Part shown: piece by piece, positions 15,869-25,920 of the stretch | Layout of the letters: every line of letters starts with the position of its first letter | Numbering within the stretch: position 1 is the stretch's first letter | NCBI RefSeq assembly: GCF_014930365.1 | Contig: NZ_JABXWI010000002.1 | Location: forward strand, 849,406 to 913,405 | Direction: 5' to 3' | Origin: Streptomyces caniscabiei | GTDB lineage: Bacteria > Actinomycetota > Actinomycetes > Streptomycetales > Streptomycetaceae | DNA: 64,000 nucleotides | Translations under genes and position numbers: made by a program | Notes under the pieces: generated by a model | What the model was told of the DNA's origin: nothing | Databases searched by the model: none | What the model saw: the letters and a program-made list of their open reading frames with translations, nothing else

Positions 15869-16564
15869 TCAGAAGTCCGGGGCGAGCTGCGTCCATGCGG
15901 TCGTGCCGAGGCGGCCGGTGTTGCCGAGGTCGAGGCCTCCCTCGGGGGTGAGGATCTCGGCGGGGCGGCCGGGGAGCGGGGCGATGCGCAGACCGGGGGC
16001 GTCGACGGCCGGTACGTCCGCCTCGGTGACCGTGTTGCGCCAGACCAGCGTGGTCCCGGCGGACTCGCCGGGTTTCAGGGTGACTTGGTGCGGTCCGAAG
16101 TCGGGCACGCCGGTGGTGATGTCCCGCGCCCCCTGGAGGACGCGTACATCGTCGTAGGGCTCGCCGTCCTCGTCGAGCAATTGGATCGAGGGGTAGCCCT
16201 TGACGGTGTAAGGCTTCCCGCCACAGTTGGTGAGGGTCACGCTCATCGCCCGCAGGCCCATCGCCGCCTCCACGAGCCCGGGCAGCATGCGCACCCCGGA
16301 AGTGGGGCAGGCACTCGCCCCGTCGGGTGACGCGGCCTCGGTGGGTGCCGCGCCGGCCGGCGTCCGGGTGGCCGCGGGCGGCTCCGAGGCCCGCAGCCCC
16401 TCGGGCACGTTCGGGGGTGTGAACGAGGCCGAGGGCTGGGGCGCCGCGCGGTCGGGATCGAGTTCGCGGTCAACTTCGTCCGCGAGCCCGCAGCCGGCGA
16501 CGGCCAGGATCAGTGCCGTCACCAGGAGCGCGCGGGAGGCCGAACGGCCGCGTATCGGGATCAT
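15869..16564 (-). CDS. Putative lipoprotein, DUF4232-like
   Basis: Exported protein of 231 residues. A basic N terminus and hydrophobic stretch end in the lipobox AVAGC (Cys near residue 25), so the mature protein is predicted to be lipid-anchored outside the cell. A Pro/Ala-rich linker (about 35-85) precedes a beta-rich domain with MSVTLTNCGGKPYTVKGYPSIQLLD and VTLKPGESAGTTLVWRN. This matches the DUF4232 pattern common in actinobacterial lipoproteins. The function is unknown. The ATG at 16564 is chosen because it starts the signal sequence; the longer frame upstream crosses the tandem repeats. Confidence 0.82.
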   Translation of the reverse strand: MIPIRGRSASRALLVTALILAVAGCGLADEVDRELDPDRAAPQPSASFTPPNVPEGLRASEPPAATRTPAGAAPTEAASPDGASACPTSGVRMLPGLVEAAMGLRAMSVTLTNCGGKPYTVKGYPSIQLLDEDGEPYDDVRVLQGARDITTGVPDFGPHQVTLKPGESAGTTLVWRNTVTEADVPAVDAPGLRIAPLPGRPAEILTPEGGLDLGNTGRLGTTAWTQLAPDF

Positions 16565-16593
16565 GCGCCGATCCTGACACGGACGCGACGCGA

Positions 16594-16669
16594 AAGCCGC
16601 GACTCCGCACGCAAGCCGTGCATCCGCACGGAAGCCATGACTCCGTGTGGAAGCCGTGACTCCGCGCGG
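16594..16669. repeat. Four tandem 19-bp repeats
   Basis: Four head-to-tail copies of a degenerate 19-bp unit (consensus AAGCCGTGACTCCGCACGG) at 16594-16612, 16613-16631, 16632-16650 and 16651-16669, plus a partial fifth. They fill the gap between two divergent genes for exported proteins, so they could bind a regulator of both, or could simply be slippage products. Confidence 0.85.
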
Positions 16670-16812
16670 GAGGCCGTGACCGGCGCGCACGTGAGACACA
16701 GTCACCGGGTGTGCACGGAGCGAGTTCGCACTTTCGTCCCACAGGCAGTCGTGTGACACTGGCGTACCCCACCGCCCGGCGGTACCGCCGCCTCGACCCC
16801 GAGAAGTGCGCT

Positions 16813-17484
16813 GTGCGTGATCTCCCTCTGCCGCTCGCCCTCACCGCGCGACTGATGCCGGTCGCCGTACTCGCCGTAGCGGGCTGGGCGTTGTCGTCCG
16901 GTCCGCTGTCCGCGAGCCCGGCCGGGGAGGACTCCGCCCAGGACACGGCGTCGAGCCCCGTCTCGACCGACGAGTCCGCGCCGTCCACGGCGACGGTGAC
17001 AAAGACGTACGAGAAGGCCCCTTCTCCCTGCTCCGGCGTCACGGAGAAAACGGTCAAATCGCTTGTTCCCGGGGTGAAGGCGGCCGGCAAGGAGATCGCG
17101 TCGACCAACGAGTCCGTGCGCCGCACCTGCTCGTGGAACGCGCTCAAGGGCTTCGACTACCGCTGGCTCGACGTCTCGTACGAGATCCAGCAATCGGACG
17201 ACAAGGCCGAAAGCGCCTATAGGACGCGCACCACGGAGAAGAGCGGTGGCGGCGCCGTGCCCGGTCTCGGCGACGAGGCCTACTCCGTGGTGAACCTCAC
17301 CACGGAGGACAAGCAGCAGACCCGTGAGGGTGTGGTGTACGTCCGGATGTCCAACGCCCTGGTGGTCGTCACCTACAACGGCAGTGACTTCGAGTCGCAG
17401 AAGGCACCCGGCACGGACGAGATCAACAAGGGCGCCATCAGGGCCGCGAAGGAAGCGGCGGCCGTGCTGGAGAAGTCCGCGTAG
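16813..17484 (+). CDS. Exported DUF3558-like protein with altered lipobox
   Basis: A 223-residue protein begun at a GTG with GAGAAG 6 nt upstream; the frame is open further upstream. The N terminus is a hydrophobic signal (LPLALTARLMPVAVLAVAGW). Where related actinobacterial proteins have a lipobox Cys, this one reads AVAGW, so it is probably cleaved or membrane-anchored rather than lipidated. After an Ala/Ser/Thr linker the domain resembles DUF3558, with a Cys in SPCSGVTEKTVKSLVPG and another in RRTCSWNAL that could form a disulfide. The function is unknown. It is divergent from the DUF4232-like gene across the 19-bp repeats. Confidence 0.78.
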   Translation: MRDLPLPLALTARLMPVAVLAVAGWALSSGPLSASPAGEDSAQDTASSPVSTDESAPSTATVTKTYEKAPSPCSGVTEKTVKSLVPGVKAAGKEIASTNESVRRTCSWNALKGFDYRWLDVSYEIQQSDDKAESAYRTRTTEKSGGGAVPGLGDEAYSVVNLTTEDKQQTREGVVYVRMSNALVVVTYNGSDFESQKAPGTDEINKGAIRAAKEAAAVLEKSA

Positions 17485-17528
17485 GGGCGTCTTCCAGCAG
17501 GACCGCCGCCGCTCCGGGCGCGGGCCCG

Positions 17529-19097
<1,569 letters not shown>

Positions 19098-19155
19098 GGG
19101 CAGGCCAATCAGGGGAGGCGGGACGGGAAGAAAGGCCGTGCGGAGGCCTTGGGCC

Positions 19156-19183
19156 CTGCCCTTCCGGGACGGCGGAAGGGCAG
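19156..19183 (-). terminator. Hairpin in the transporter leader
   Basis: Perfect 11-bp inverted repeat (CTGCCCTTCCG and its complement) with a 6-nt loop, 59 nt before the transporter start and after the LLM gene. It could terminate transcription between the two, although no U-tract follows, or act in the leader. Confidence 0.5.
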
Positions 19184-19207
19184 GAGACAAGGTGTGGGGG
19201 GTCTGAA

Positions 19208-19267
19208 GGGGACTGGAGGGGACTGGAGGGGACTGGAGGGGACTGGAGGGGACTGGAGGGGACTGGA
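19208..19267. repeat. Six perfect 10-bp tandem repeats
   Basis: GGGGACTGGA is repeated six times without error, then decays. The period equals about one helical turn, so any bound protein would sit on one face of the DNA. It lies between the LLM oxidoreductase and transporter genes, 111-170 bp upstream of the transporter start. Confidence 0.95.
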
Positions 19268-19399
19268 GGCTTACGGAATGGGTGACTTGCTGGACCGGAG
19301 GGTGGCGGGACCGCGGCGGGCGGCCAGGGTCGGAGCGCCTGATTCCGGTGATCGAGTGGCCGGATTCTTGCAGTCGGCGGGGCGTTCCGGGAAGCCGGG

Positions 19400-20419
19400 T
19401 CAGCCGTTGACCGCCGGGATGACCGTCGAGCCGTACGTGTCGATCACCCTCTCCTGCGCGTCGTGCATGTCGTAGACGGCGAACTGGTCCACGCCGAGCG
19501 CCCGCAGCGCGTTCAGCTTCTCGATGTGCATGGCGGGGGTGCCGATGACGCAGAACCGGTCCACGATCTCGTCGGGCACGAACTGGGTGTCGGGGTTGTC
19601 GGCGCGCCCGTGGTGGGAGTAGTCGTACCCCTCGCGTGCCTTGATGTAGTCCGTCAGCTCCTCCGGTACGGCCGCGGAGTGCTCCCCGTACTTGGACACC
19701 AGGTCGGCGACGTGGTTGCCGACCATCCCGCCGAACCAACGGCACTGCTCCCGCGCGTGCGCGAGCGCCTCGGGCGAGTCGTCCTCGGTGATGTACGCGG
19801 GCGCGGCCACGCAGATCTTCACCTCGGACGGATCGCGCCCGGCGGCCACCGCCGCGTCCTTGACCGCCTTGACCATGTACTCGGTGAGGTACAGGTCGGA
19901 GAGCTGGAGGATGAAGCCGTCCGCCTCCTCACCGGTCATCTTCAGGGCCTTGGGGCCGTACGCGGCCATCCAGACCGGGAGTTCGGCGTCCTCCTTGATC
20001 CACGGGAAGCTGATCACGGTGCCGCCGAGGTCGGCCTCTCCCCCGCTGCCCAGCGCCCGGATCACCTTCATGGCCTCGCTGATCCGGGCCAGCGTGTTGG
20101 GCTTGCGGCCCGCGACCCGCATCGCCGAGTCGCCGCGACCGATGCCGCAGACCGTGCGGTTGCCGAACATGTCGTTGAGCGTGGCGAAGGTCGAGGCGGT
20201 GACCTCCCAGGTGCGGGTGCCCGGGTTGGTGACCATCGGGCCGACCGTCAGTTTCGTGGTGCCGGCCAGGATCTGGCTGTAGATGACGAACGGTTCCTGC
20301 CAGAGCACGGCGGAGTCGAAGGTCCAGCCGTAGGTGAAGCCGTTGTCCTCGGCGCGCTTCATCAGCTCGATGACACGCGAGGCGGGCGGGTCGGTCTGCA
20401 GGACGAGTCCGAAGTCCAT
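19400..20419 (-). CDS. F420-type LLM-class oxidoreductase (TIGR03842-like)
   Basis: Luciferase-like TIM-barrel oxidoreductase of 339 residues; the family uses F420 or FMN. Recognised segments are MDFGLVLQTDPPASRV at the start, LTVGPMVTNPGTR, CGIGRGDSAMR around residue 95 and PVWMAAYGPKALKM near 150. The sequence resembles the TIGR03842 group, which I associate with dihydropyrimidinase/hydantoinase gene neighbourhoods, as here. It lies 11 bp downstream of the dihydropyrimidinase gene, so the two are one transcript. Its reaction is unknown. It might oxidise or reduce a pyrimidine-derived ring, or act on a product such as malonate semialdehyde; these are inferences. Confidence 0.88.
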   Translation of the reverse strand: MDFGLVLQTDPPASRVIELMKRAEDNGFTYGWTFDSAVLWQEPFVIYSQILAGTTKLTVGPMVTNPGTRTWEVTASTFATLNDMFGNRTVCGIGRGDSAMRVAGRKPNTLARISEAMKVIRALGSGGEADLGGTVISFPWIKEDAELPVWMAAYGPKALKMTGEEADGFILQLSDLYLTEYMVKAVKDAAVAAGRDPSEVKICVAAPAYITEDDSPEALAHAREQCRWFGGMVGNHVADLVSKYGEHSAAVPEELTDYIKAREGYDYSHHGRADNPDTQFVPDEIVDRFCVIGTPAMHIEKLNALRALGVDQFAVYDMHDAQERVIDTYGSTVIPAVNG

Positions 20420-20430
20420 CTGCTCCACTC

Positions 20431-21834
20431 CTAGGTGAGGTACTGACAGGTGGAGCGGGGGGTGTAGACACCGTGTCCGGCGTGCCCGGTGTACTCCCGC
20501 TCGGTGATGACGAGTTCGCCGCGCGAGAGGACCGTCTCGACCCGGCCGGTGGTGCGCTTGCCCTCGTACGCCGAGTAGTCGACGTTCATGTGGTGCGTCT
20601 CGGCGGACATGATCTGCTCGGCGTGCGGGTCGTAGAGGACGATGTCGGCGTCCGCGCCCGGCGCGATGGTGCCCTTCTTCGGGTACATGCCGAACATCCG
20701 GGCCGGGGTGGCGCAGGCGATCTCGATCCAGCGGCGGCGCGAGATGTGCCCGTCGACGACCGCCTGGTGGAGGAGGTCCATGCGGTTCTCTACGCCCGGG
20801 AGGCCGTTGGGGATCTTGGAGAAGTCGCCGCGGCCGAGTTCCTTCTGGCCGACGAAGCAGAAGGGGCAGTGGTCGGTGGAGACCACCTGGAGGTCGTTGG
20901 TGCGCAGCCCCTGCCAGAGCTTGGCCTGGTGCTCGCGCGGCCGCAGGGGCGTGCTGCACACGTACTTGGAGCCCTCGAAGTCCGGCTCGGCGAGGTTGTC
21001 GGTGGAGAGGAACAGATACTGCGGGCAGGTCTCGCCGAAGACGTTGAGCCCCTCGTCGCGCGCCCGCGCCAGCTCGGCCACTGCCTCCATGGCCGAGACG
21101 TGCACGACGTACAGGGGGGCGCCGGCGACCTGGGCCAGCTTGATCGCGCGGTGGGTGGCCTCGGCTTCGAGCAGGGCCTTGCGGACCTCGCCGTGGTAGC
21201 GGGGATCGGTCTCGCCGCGCGCCAGGGCCTGTTCGACGAGGACGTCGATCGCGATGCCGTTCTCCGCGTGCATCATGATCAGGCCGCCGTTCTCGGCGGA
21301 GCGCTGCATGGCGCGCAGGATCTGGCCGTCGTCGCTGTAGAAGACGCCCGGGTAGGCCATGAACTGCTTGAAGGAGGTGACGCCCTCCTGCACCAGCAGG
21401 TCCATCTCCTTGAGCGTGTCCTGGTTCACGTCGGACACGATCATGTGGAAGCCGTAGTCGATCGCGCAGTTGCCCTCCGCCTTCGCGTGCCAGGCATCGA
21501 GGCCCTCGCGGAGGGTGTGGCCGACGCTCTGCACGGCGAAGTCGACGATCGTCGTCGTACCGCCCCAGGCAGCGGCGCGGGTGCCGGTCTCGAAGGTGTC
21601 GGAGGCGGAGGTGCCGCCGAAGGGGAGTTCCATGTGGGTGTGGACGTCGACGCCGCCCGGGATGACGTACTTGCCGGTGGCGTCGAGGGTGCGGTCGGCG
21701 GTCCAGGCCTCCGCGGCGGTGGTGCCACTCGCCGCGAGAGCGGCTACACGGCCGTCCTCGATCAGGACGTCTGCGTGCAACTCGTCTGAGGCTGTGATGA
21801 CGAGACCGCCGCGGATGACTGTACGGCCGCTCAT
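20431..21834 (-). CDS. hydA: Dihydropyrimidinase / D-hydantoinase
   Basis: Zinc-dependent cyclic amidohydrolase of 467 residues that opens dihydrouracil, dihydrothymine or 5-substituted hydantoins. All binuclear-site residues are present: His65 and His67 (DVHTHME), carbamylatable Lys156 (SFKQFMAYPG), His189 (MMHAENG), His245 (VVHVSAM) and Asp321 (STDHCPF). Length and motifs match bacterial dihydropyrimidinases. GGAG precedes the ATG by 9 nt. It follows a beta-ureidopropionase gene after a 100-bp gap that contains a GC hairpin, and precedes the LLM gene. It catalyses the second step of the reductive pyrimidine pathway. Confidence 0.95.
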   Translation of the reverse strand: MSGRTVIRGGLVITASDELHADVLIEDGRVAALAASGTTAAEAWTADRTLDATGKYVIPGGVDVHTHMELPFGGTSASDTFETGTRAAAWGGTTTIVDFAVQSVGHTLREGLDAWHAKAEGNCAIDYGFHMIVSDVNQDTLKEMDLLVQEGVTSFKQFMAYPGVFYSDDGQILRAMQRSAENGGLIMMHAENGIAIDVLVEQALARGETDPRYHGEVRKALLEAEATHRAIKLAQVAGAPLYVVHVSAMEAVAELARARDEGLNVFGETCPQYLFLSTDNLAEPDFEGSKYVCSTPLRPREHQAKLWQGLRTNDLQVVSTDHCPFCFVGQKELGRGDFSKIPNGLPGVENRMDLLHQAVVDGHISRRRWIEIACATPARMFGMYPKKGTIAPGADADIVLYDPHAEQIMSAETHHMNVDYSAYEGKRTTGRVETVLSRGELVITEREYTGHAGHGVYTPRSTCQYLT

Positions 21835-21885
21835 TCGGTCACGCTCCGTTCGGTTGTCGGGAAAGTGCCGGTCGTTCGTGGCTGG

Positions 21886-21924
21886 TCGCGCAGTTCCCCG
21901 CGCCCCCTGAAAGAGGGGCGCGGG
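21886..21924. repeat. Short copy of a dispersed Streptomyces hairpin element
   Basis: A 21-nt block (21886-21906) is identical to part of the long inverted-repeat element at 29936-30058. It folds with 21915-21924 into a 10-bp stem (CCCGCGCCCC/GGGGCGCGGG). It sits between the ureidopropionase and dihydropyrimidinase genes and could attenuate read-through. Confidence 0.7.
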
Positions 21925-21934
21925 TGTCGCGTCG

Positions 21935-22777
21935 CTACGGCGCCGTCAGCGGGCCGTACGCGTCCGGGCGGCGGTCGCGGAAGAACTGCCAGCGGTCGCG
22001 CACCTCGCGAAGCTTGGCCAGGTCCAGGTCGCGGACGACGAGTTCGGTCTCCTTGTCGCTGGCGACCTCCCCGACGAACTGGGCCTCGGGGTCCACGAAG
22101 TAGGAGGTGCCGTAGAAGTCGTTGTCGCCGAGTTCCTCGACGCCGACCCGGTTGATGGCGCCGATGAAGTACTCGTTGGCGACGGCCGACGCCGGCTGCT
22201 CCAGCTGCCAGAGGTAGCGGGACAGACCGCGCGAGGTGGCCGACGGGTTGAAGACGATCTCCGCGCCGCCGAGGCCCAGCGCACGCCAGCCCTCCGGGAA
22301 GTGCCGGTCGTAGCAGATGTAGACGCCGATCCGCCCCACGGCGGTGTCGAAGACGGGCCAGCCCGCGTTGCCGGGACGGAAGTAGAACTTCTCCCAGAAT
22401 CCGGGGACTTGGGGGATGTGGTGCTTGCGGTACTTGCCGAGGTACTTGCCGTCCGCGTCGATCACGGCGGCCGTGTTGTAGAGGACGCCCGGCTGCTCCT
22501 CCTCGTACATCGGCAGCACGAGGACGAGGCCGAGTTCCTTGGCGAGCGCCTGGAAGCGCTTGACGATGGGGCCGTCGGGGATCGCTTCGGCGTACTCGTA
22601 GAACGCCTTGTCCTGGACCTGGCAGAAGTAGGGCCCGTAGAACAGCTCCTGGAAGCACATGACCTGCGCACCCTGCGCGGCGGCGTCGCGGGCCGCCTGC
22701 TCGTGGACCTGGATCATCGACTCCTTGTCGCCGGTCCAGGCCGTCTGGAAGATGGCTGCGCGGATGACTCTGCTCAT
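21935..22777 (-). CDS. Beta-ureidopropionase / N-carbamoyl amidase, nitrilase family (copy 1)
   Basis: Carbon-nitrogen hydrolase of 280 residues that releases CO2 and ammonia from N-carbamoyl-beta-alanine, giving beta-alanine. The nitrilase triad is visible: Glu44 (CFQELFYG), Lys within GKYRKHHIP (about 115-118) and Cys155 (YICYDRHFPEG). GGAGG lies 5 nt before the ATG. It is a close paralogue of the nitrilase gene at 25921-26763, sharing most residues around the active site. It heads a likely transcript with the dihydropyrimidinase, LLM and transporter genes. Paired CATGTTTC repeats lie about 120 and 150 bp upstream. Confidence 0.93.
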   Translation of the reverse strand: MSRVIRAAIFQTAWTGDKESMIQVHEQAARDAAAQGAQVMCFQELFYGPYFCQVQDKAFYEYAEAIPDGPIVKRFQALAKELGLVLVLPMYEEEQPGVLYNTAAVIDADGKYLGKYRKHHIPQVPGFWEKFYFRPGNAGWPVFDTAVGRIGVYICYDRHFPEGWRALGLGGAEIVFNPSATSRGLSRYLWQLEQPASAVANEYFIGAINRVGVEELGDNDFYGTSYFVDPEAQFVGEVASDKETELVVRDLDLAKLREVRDRWQFFRDRRPDAYGPLTAP

Positions 22778-22895
22778 CGGGACCTCCGGTCACTCGGTGT
22801 GCAGCGAGAGTAGGAAGTCCGCGAAGCCGGTTTGAGTTGCACGGTGTCACGTCTGCGGGCGTTCTCCGTTCCACCGTGTCACCTCTTCGTGGGCG

Positions 22896-22934
22896 CATGT
22901 TTCACCGCCGTTTTCGCAGGTCGCGGCATGTTTC
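22896..22934. promoter_or_regulatory. Paired CATGTTTC repeats, 31 bp apart (site 1)
   Basis: GCATGTTTCA occurs at 22895-22904 and again at 22926-22935, exactly 31 bp (three helical turns) apart, upstream of the ureidopropionase gene. The second copy overlaps the pucR stop. The same spacing recurs upstream of the paralogous gene (26890-26928). It is a candidate binding site for the PucR-type regulator encoded between them. Confidence 0.6.
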
Positions 22935-24510
22935 AACCCTGTTGCGCGTCGTGGGCGAGGAGGGCGATGTGGACGGAGGCGGCCTGTTCGAAGTCGTCGA
23001 GGTCCACACCGAGGCGGGCCTCTATGGCCTCCAGCCTGCGGTACAGCGCGGGCCGGCTCACATGGTGCAGCTGGGCGGTGTGCGACTTGTTGCGGCCGGT
23101 CGCCAGATAGGTCCGCAGGACGGGCAGCAGATCCTGTTCGCCGTGTCCGTCGCCGCACAGCAGCCCGTCCAACTCCCGCTCGGCGAAGGCCTGGACGTGC
23201 GGGTCGTCACGCAACAGCCGGACGAGACCGCGCAGATGGACGTCGCGGAGGCGTACGACGACGGGGAGGTCCAGCCCGGTGGAGGCGGACTGGGCGACGG
23301 CGTCCGCCACGTGCCGCGCCTCCCGCAGCCCGCCCGGTACGTCCTCCCAGGTGGTCCGGGCCTCGGCGGCGGCCACGACCGTCCGGCCCACCCCCGACTC
23401 CGACCGCAGCCGGGTCGCGAAGTGCGCGGTGAGCGCCGCCGCGTCCTGGTCCCGGGCGAGGCTGAGCAGGACGGCGGTGGCCCCCTCCGCCAGTTCGGCG
23501 ACGAGTCCCGACAGTCCCAGCATCCGCAGCACGCGGTCGAGTCGGGCGGTGTCACCGTCGCGCACGACGAGCGGCACGAAGGTACGGCGGTTGACCGGCA
23601 GGCCCGCCGCCCGCGCCCGGGGCAGCAGTTGCCGGGCCGGTACGACCCCGGAGACGAGGTCGGTCAGCAGGCTCTGCGCGGACTGCTCCTCCCAGGAGTG
23701 CGCCGCGCCGCCGAGCATCCGGTGCAGGACGAGCGCCTCGGCGGCCCGGTCGGCGAGCAGCCGCCCGGTGGCGATGTCGCCGCGGTGGCCGCAGAGCACG
23801 ATCTGCCCCCAGCGCTCCCCGCGTCCGCCCAGTTCGGCCCTGATCCAGCCGTCGCCCTGGGTGCCGCCCGCCTGGCGGGAGATGCGTTCCCAGTCGCGCA
23901 GCACGTCGTCGACCGCGGACCGCTCGCCCGCCGTGGCGAGGACGCGGTGGGCGAGGTTGGTGACGACGAGCGGACAGCCCGCGTGCTGGGCGATCTCGTC
24001 GAGCAGCCGTTGCAGCGGGGCGCCCGCGGTGATGAGCCCGGTCAGGGTGGTGCGGACTGCCTCGGACAGGCTCACGGCCGCGAACTTGCGCCGCACGAGC
24101 CGGGACTGGACCTCCTCGGTCAGTTCGGCGAAGGGGGACGGCCGGTGCAGCACCACCATCGGCAGACCGCACCGCTCCGCCGCCCGCCGCATCACGTCGG
24201 GCGGTGTCGGGAAGGCCCGGCCGAGCCCGAGGACGACCGCGGCGGCCTCCGCCCGGTACAGCGAGCGGATGTACTCGGCCTGTGCCTCCTCGTCGCCGGC
24301 GAGCAGCACGCCGGTGGTGAGGACCATCTCGCCGCCGCTGAGCATCACGCCCACGTCGGGCGCCTCGGCCACGTGTACCCAGCGCACGGGCCGGTCGAGC
24401 TGACCGGCCCCGGCCACCACCTCGGGCTCCCCGGCGAGGACCCGGTCCAGGGCGAGGACCTGGCGTACCGACAGGGCGGGTTCCGGAGCGGTGGCCGAGG
24501 TGGTGGTCAT
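22933..24510 (-). CDS. pucR: PucR-family transcriptional regulator
   Basis: Regulator of purine/pyrimidine-type catabolic genes, 525 residues. The N-terminal PucR domain (about 10-130) includes RWVHVAEAPDVGVMLSGGEMVLTTG; the middle resembles the degenerate GGDEF-like region of this family. The C-terminal HTH_30 domain carries LRTYLATGRNKSHTAQLHHVSRPALYRRLEAIE. GAGGAAC precedes the ATG. The gene is 31 bp downstream of the aminotransferase gene, so it is likely on the same transcript, and lies between the two ureidopropionase genes. It probably controls both transcripts in response to a pathway compound; the ligand is unknown. Confidence 0.92.
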   Translation of the reverse strand: MTTTSATAPEPALSVRQVLALDRVLAGEPEVVAGAGQLDRPVRWVHVAEAPDVGVMLSGGEMVLTTGVLLAGDEEAQAEYIRSLYRAEAAAVVLGLGRAFPTPPDVMRRAAERCGLPMVVLHRPSPFAELTEEVQSRLVRRKFAAVSLSEAVRTTLTGLITAGAPLQRLLDEIAQHAGCPLVVTNLAHRVLATAGERSAVDDVLRDWERISRQAGGTQGDGWIRAELGGRGERWGQIVLCGHRGDIATGRLLADRAAEALVLHRMLGGAAHSWEEQSAQSLLTDLVSGVVPARQLLPRARAAGLPVNRRTFVPLVVRDGDTARLDRVLRMLGLSGLVAELAEGATAVLLSLARDQDAAALTAHFATRLRSESGVGRTVVAAAEARTTWEDVPGGLREARHVADAVAQSASTGLDLPVVVRLRDVHLRGLVRLLRDDPHVQAFAERELDGLLCGDGHGEQDLLPVLRTYLATGRNKSHTAQLHHVSRPALYRRLEAIEARLGVDLDDFEQAASVHIALLAHDAQQG

Positions 24511-24541
24511 GGCGATGTTCCTCAGATCTGTTCCTCTGGTG

Positions 24542-25828
24542 CTACTGGATGCTCCTCAGAGCCCGTTCGAGGGCGTCGGCGCCCTCCTCGGCCTCGGCGA
24601 CGGTCAGCGACAGCGGGGGCGCGACGCGCAGGGCGCTGGTGTTGTGGCCGCCGCCCTTGCCGATCAGCAGGCCCTCCCGCCGGGCGGCTTCGAGGACCGC
24701 CGACGCCGCCTCGGGGTTGGCCTCGTCGGTGCCGGGCTTCACCAGCTCGATGCCGATCATGAGTCCCCGGCCGCGTACTTCCTTGACCTCCGGGATCTGG
24801 GCGGTGATCGCCCGCAGCCGCTCGATGAGCAGCCCGCCGACCCGCCGCGCGTTGCCCTGGAGGTCGTGCTCGACCAGGTAGTTGAGGTTGGCGAGGCCGG
24901 CGGCCATGGTGATCTGGGTGCCGCCGAAGGTGGAGATCGAGTTGCTGTCGAGGCAGTTCATGACCTCGGAGCGGGCGACGACACCGCCGATGGACATGCC
25001 GTTGCCGATGCCCTTGGCGAAGGTGAGGATGTCCGGCGGCCCGTTCTGCCCGTGCGCCTGCCAGCCCCAGAAGTTGTCGCCGGTGCGGCCCCAGCCGGTC
25101 TGCACCTCGTCGGCGATCCACAGCACGCCGTGCCGCTGGAGCACCTCGCGGAAGGCGGCGTACAGCCCGTCGGGCGGGGAGGTGAAGCCGCCGACCCCCT
25201 GGATCGGTTCGGCGATCAGCGCGGCCGGCGGACGGCCGTGCCCGAGCAGGTCCTCCAGGTCGGCGACGCAGGCGGTGATGAAGTCGGCGTCACTCAGGTC
25301 GGCGTACGGGCCCCGGGTGCGGACCCCGCCGTGCACGTACAGCGTCTGCAGCGGGGACAGGGAGGTCGGGGACCAGCCCTTGTTGCCGGTGATGCCGACC
25401 GCGCTGAAGGAGCGGCCGTGGTAGCTGTTGCGCATCGCCATGATCTGGTTGCTGCGCCGGTACGTCGTGGCCAGCATCAGCGCGGTGTCGTTGGCCTCGG
25501 TGCCGGAGGTGGTGAAGAAGACCCGCGCGTCCGGGATGCCGGACATCTGCGCGATCCGCTCGGCGAGTTCGACCATCGGCCGGTTGAGGTAGAGCGTCGA
25601 GGAGTGGATGATCCGCCCGGCCTGCTCGCTCACCGCCTTGGTGACCTCGGGGAGGGCGTGCGCCGTCATCGTGGTGAGGATGCCGCCGAAGAAGTCGAGG
25701 TACTTCGTGCCGGCGGCGTCCCAGACGTGGCGGCCCTCGCCGTGGGTGATCTCCAGCGGGTCCGCGTAGTAGAGCGCGAGCCAGTCGGGCAGTACGGCCT
25801 TGTGGCGTCCGAGCAGTTCGTCGGTCAC
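24542..25828 (-). CDS. Class III aminotransferase (probable beta-alanine:pyruvate / GABA type)
   Basis: PLP-dependent aminotransferase of 428 residues. The fold-type I signature is present: TSGTEANDTALMLA near residue 110, YHGRSFSAVG, the Asp-containing WIADEVQTGWGRTG and the Schiff-base lysine in LTFAKGIGNG near 270. It starts at a GTG preceded by AAGGAG. In this cluster it should take the amino group from beta-alanine (or 3-aminoisobutyrate), yielding malonate semialdehyde. Related enzymes also act on AGXT2-type substrates, so the name is from context. It lies between a ureidopropionase gene and pucR on the same strand. Confidence 0.9.
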   Translation of the reverse strand: MTDELLGRHKAVLPDWLALYYADPLEITHGEGRHVWDAAGTKYLDFFGGILTTMTAHALPEVTKAVSEQAGRIIHSSTLYLNRPMVELAERIAQMSGIPDARVFFTTSGTEANDTALMLATTYRRSNQIMAMRNSYHGRSFSAVGITGNKGWSPTSLSPLQTLYVHGGVRTRGPYADLSDADFITACVADLEDLLGHGRPPAALIAEPIQGVGGFTSPPDGLYAAFREVLQRHGVLWIADEVQTGWGRTGDNFWGWQAHGQNGPPDILTFAKGIGNGMSIGGVVARSEVMNCLDSNSISTFGGTQITMAAGLANLNYLVEHDLQGNARRVGGLLIERLRAITAQIPEVKEVRGRGLMIGIELVKPGTDEANPEAASAVLEAARREGLLIGKGGGHNTSALRVAPPLSLTVAEAEEGADALERALRSIQ

Positions 25829-25920
25829 GGCTGCACCACTCCTTTCACTGCTGTACGGGTTCTGCGGGTGTCACGGCTGTACGTGCCCACGTCAGGGCTG
25901 GACGAGTCCTTCCCGGGCGA

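Noticed and set aside
19208..19267. Tandem decamers considered as a CRISPR-like array
   Set aside because: There are no unique spacers between units, the unit is only 10 bp, and no cas genes are present.
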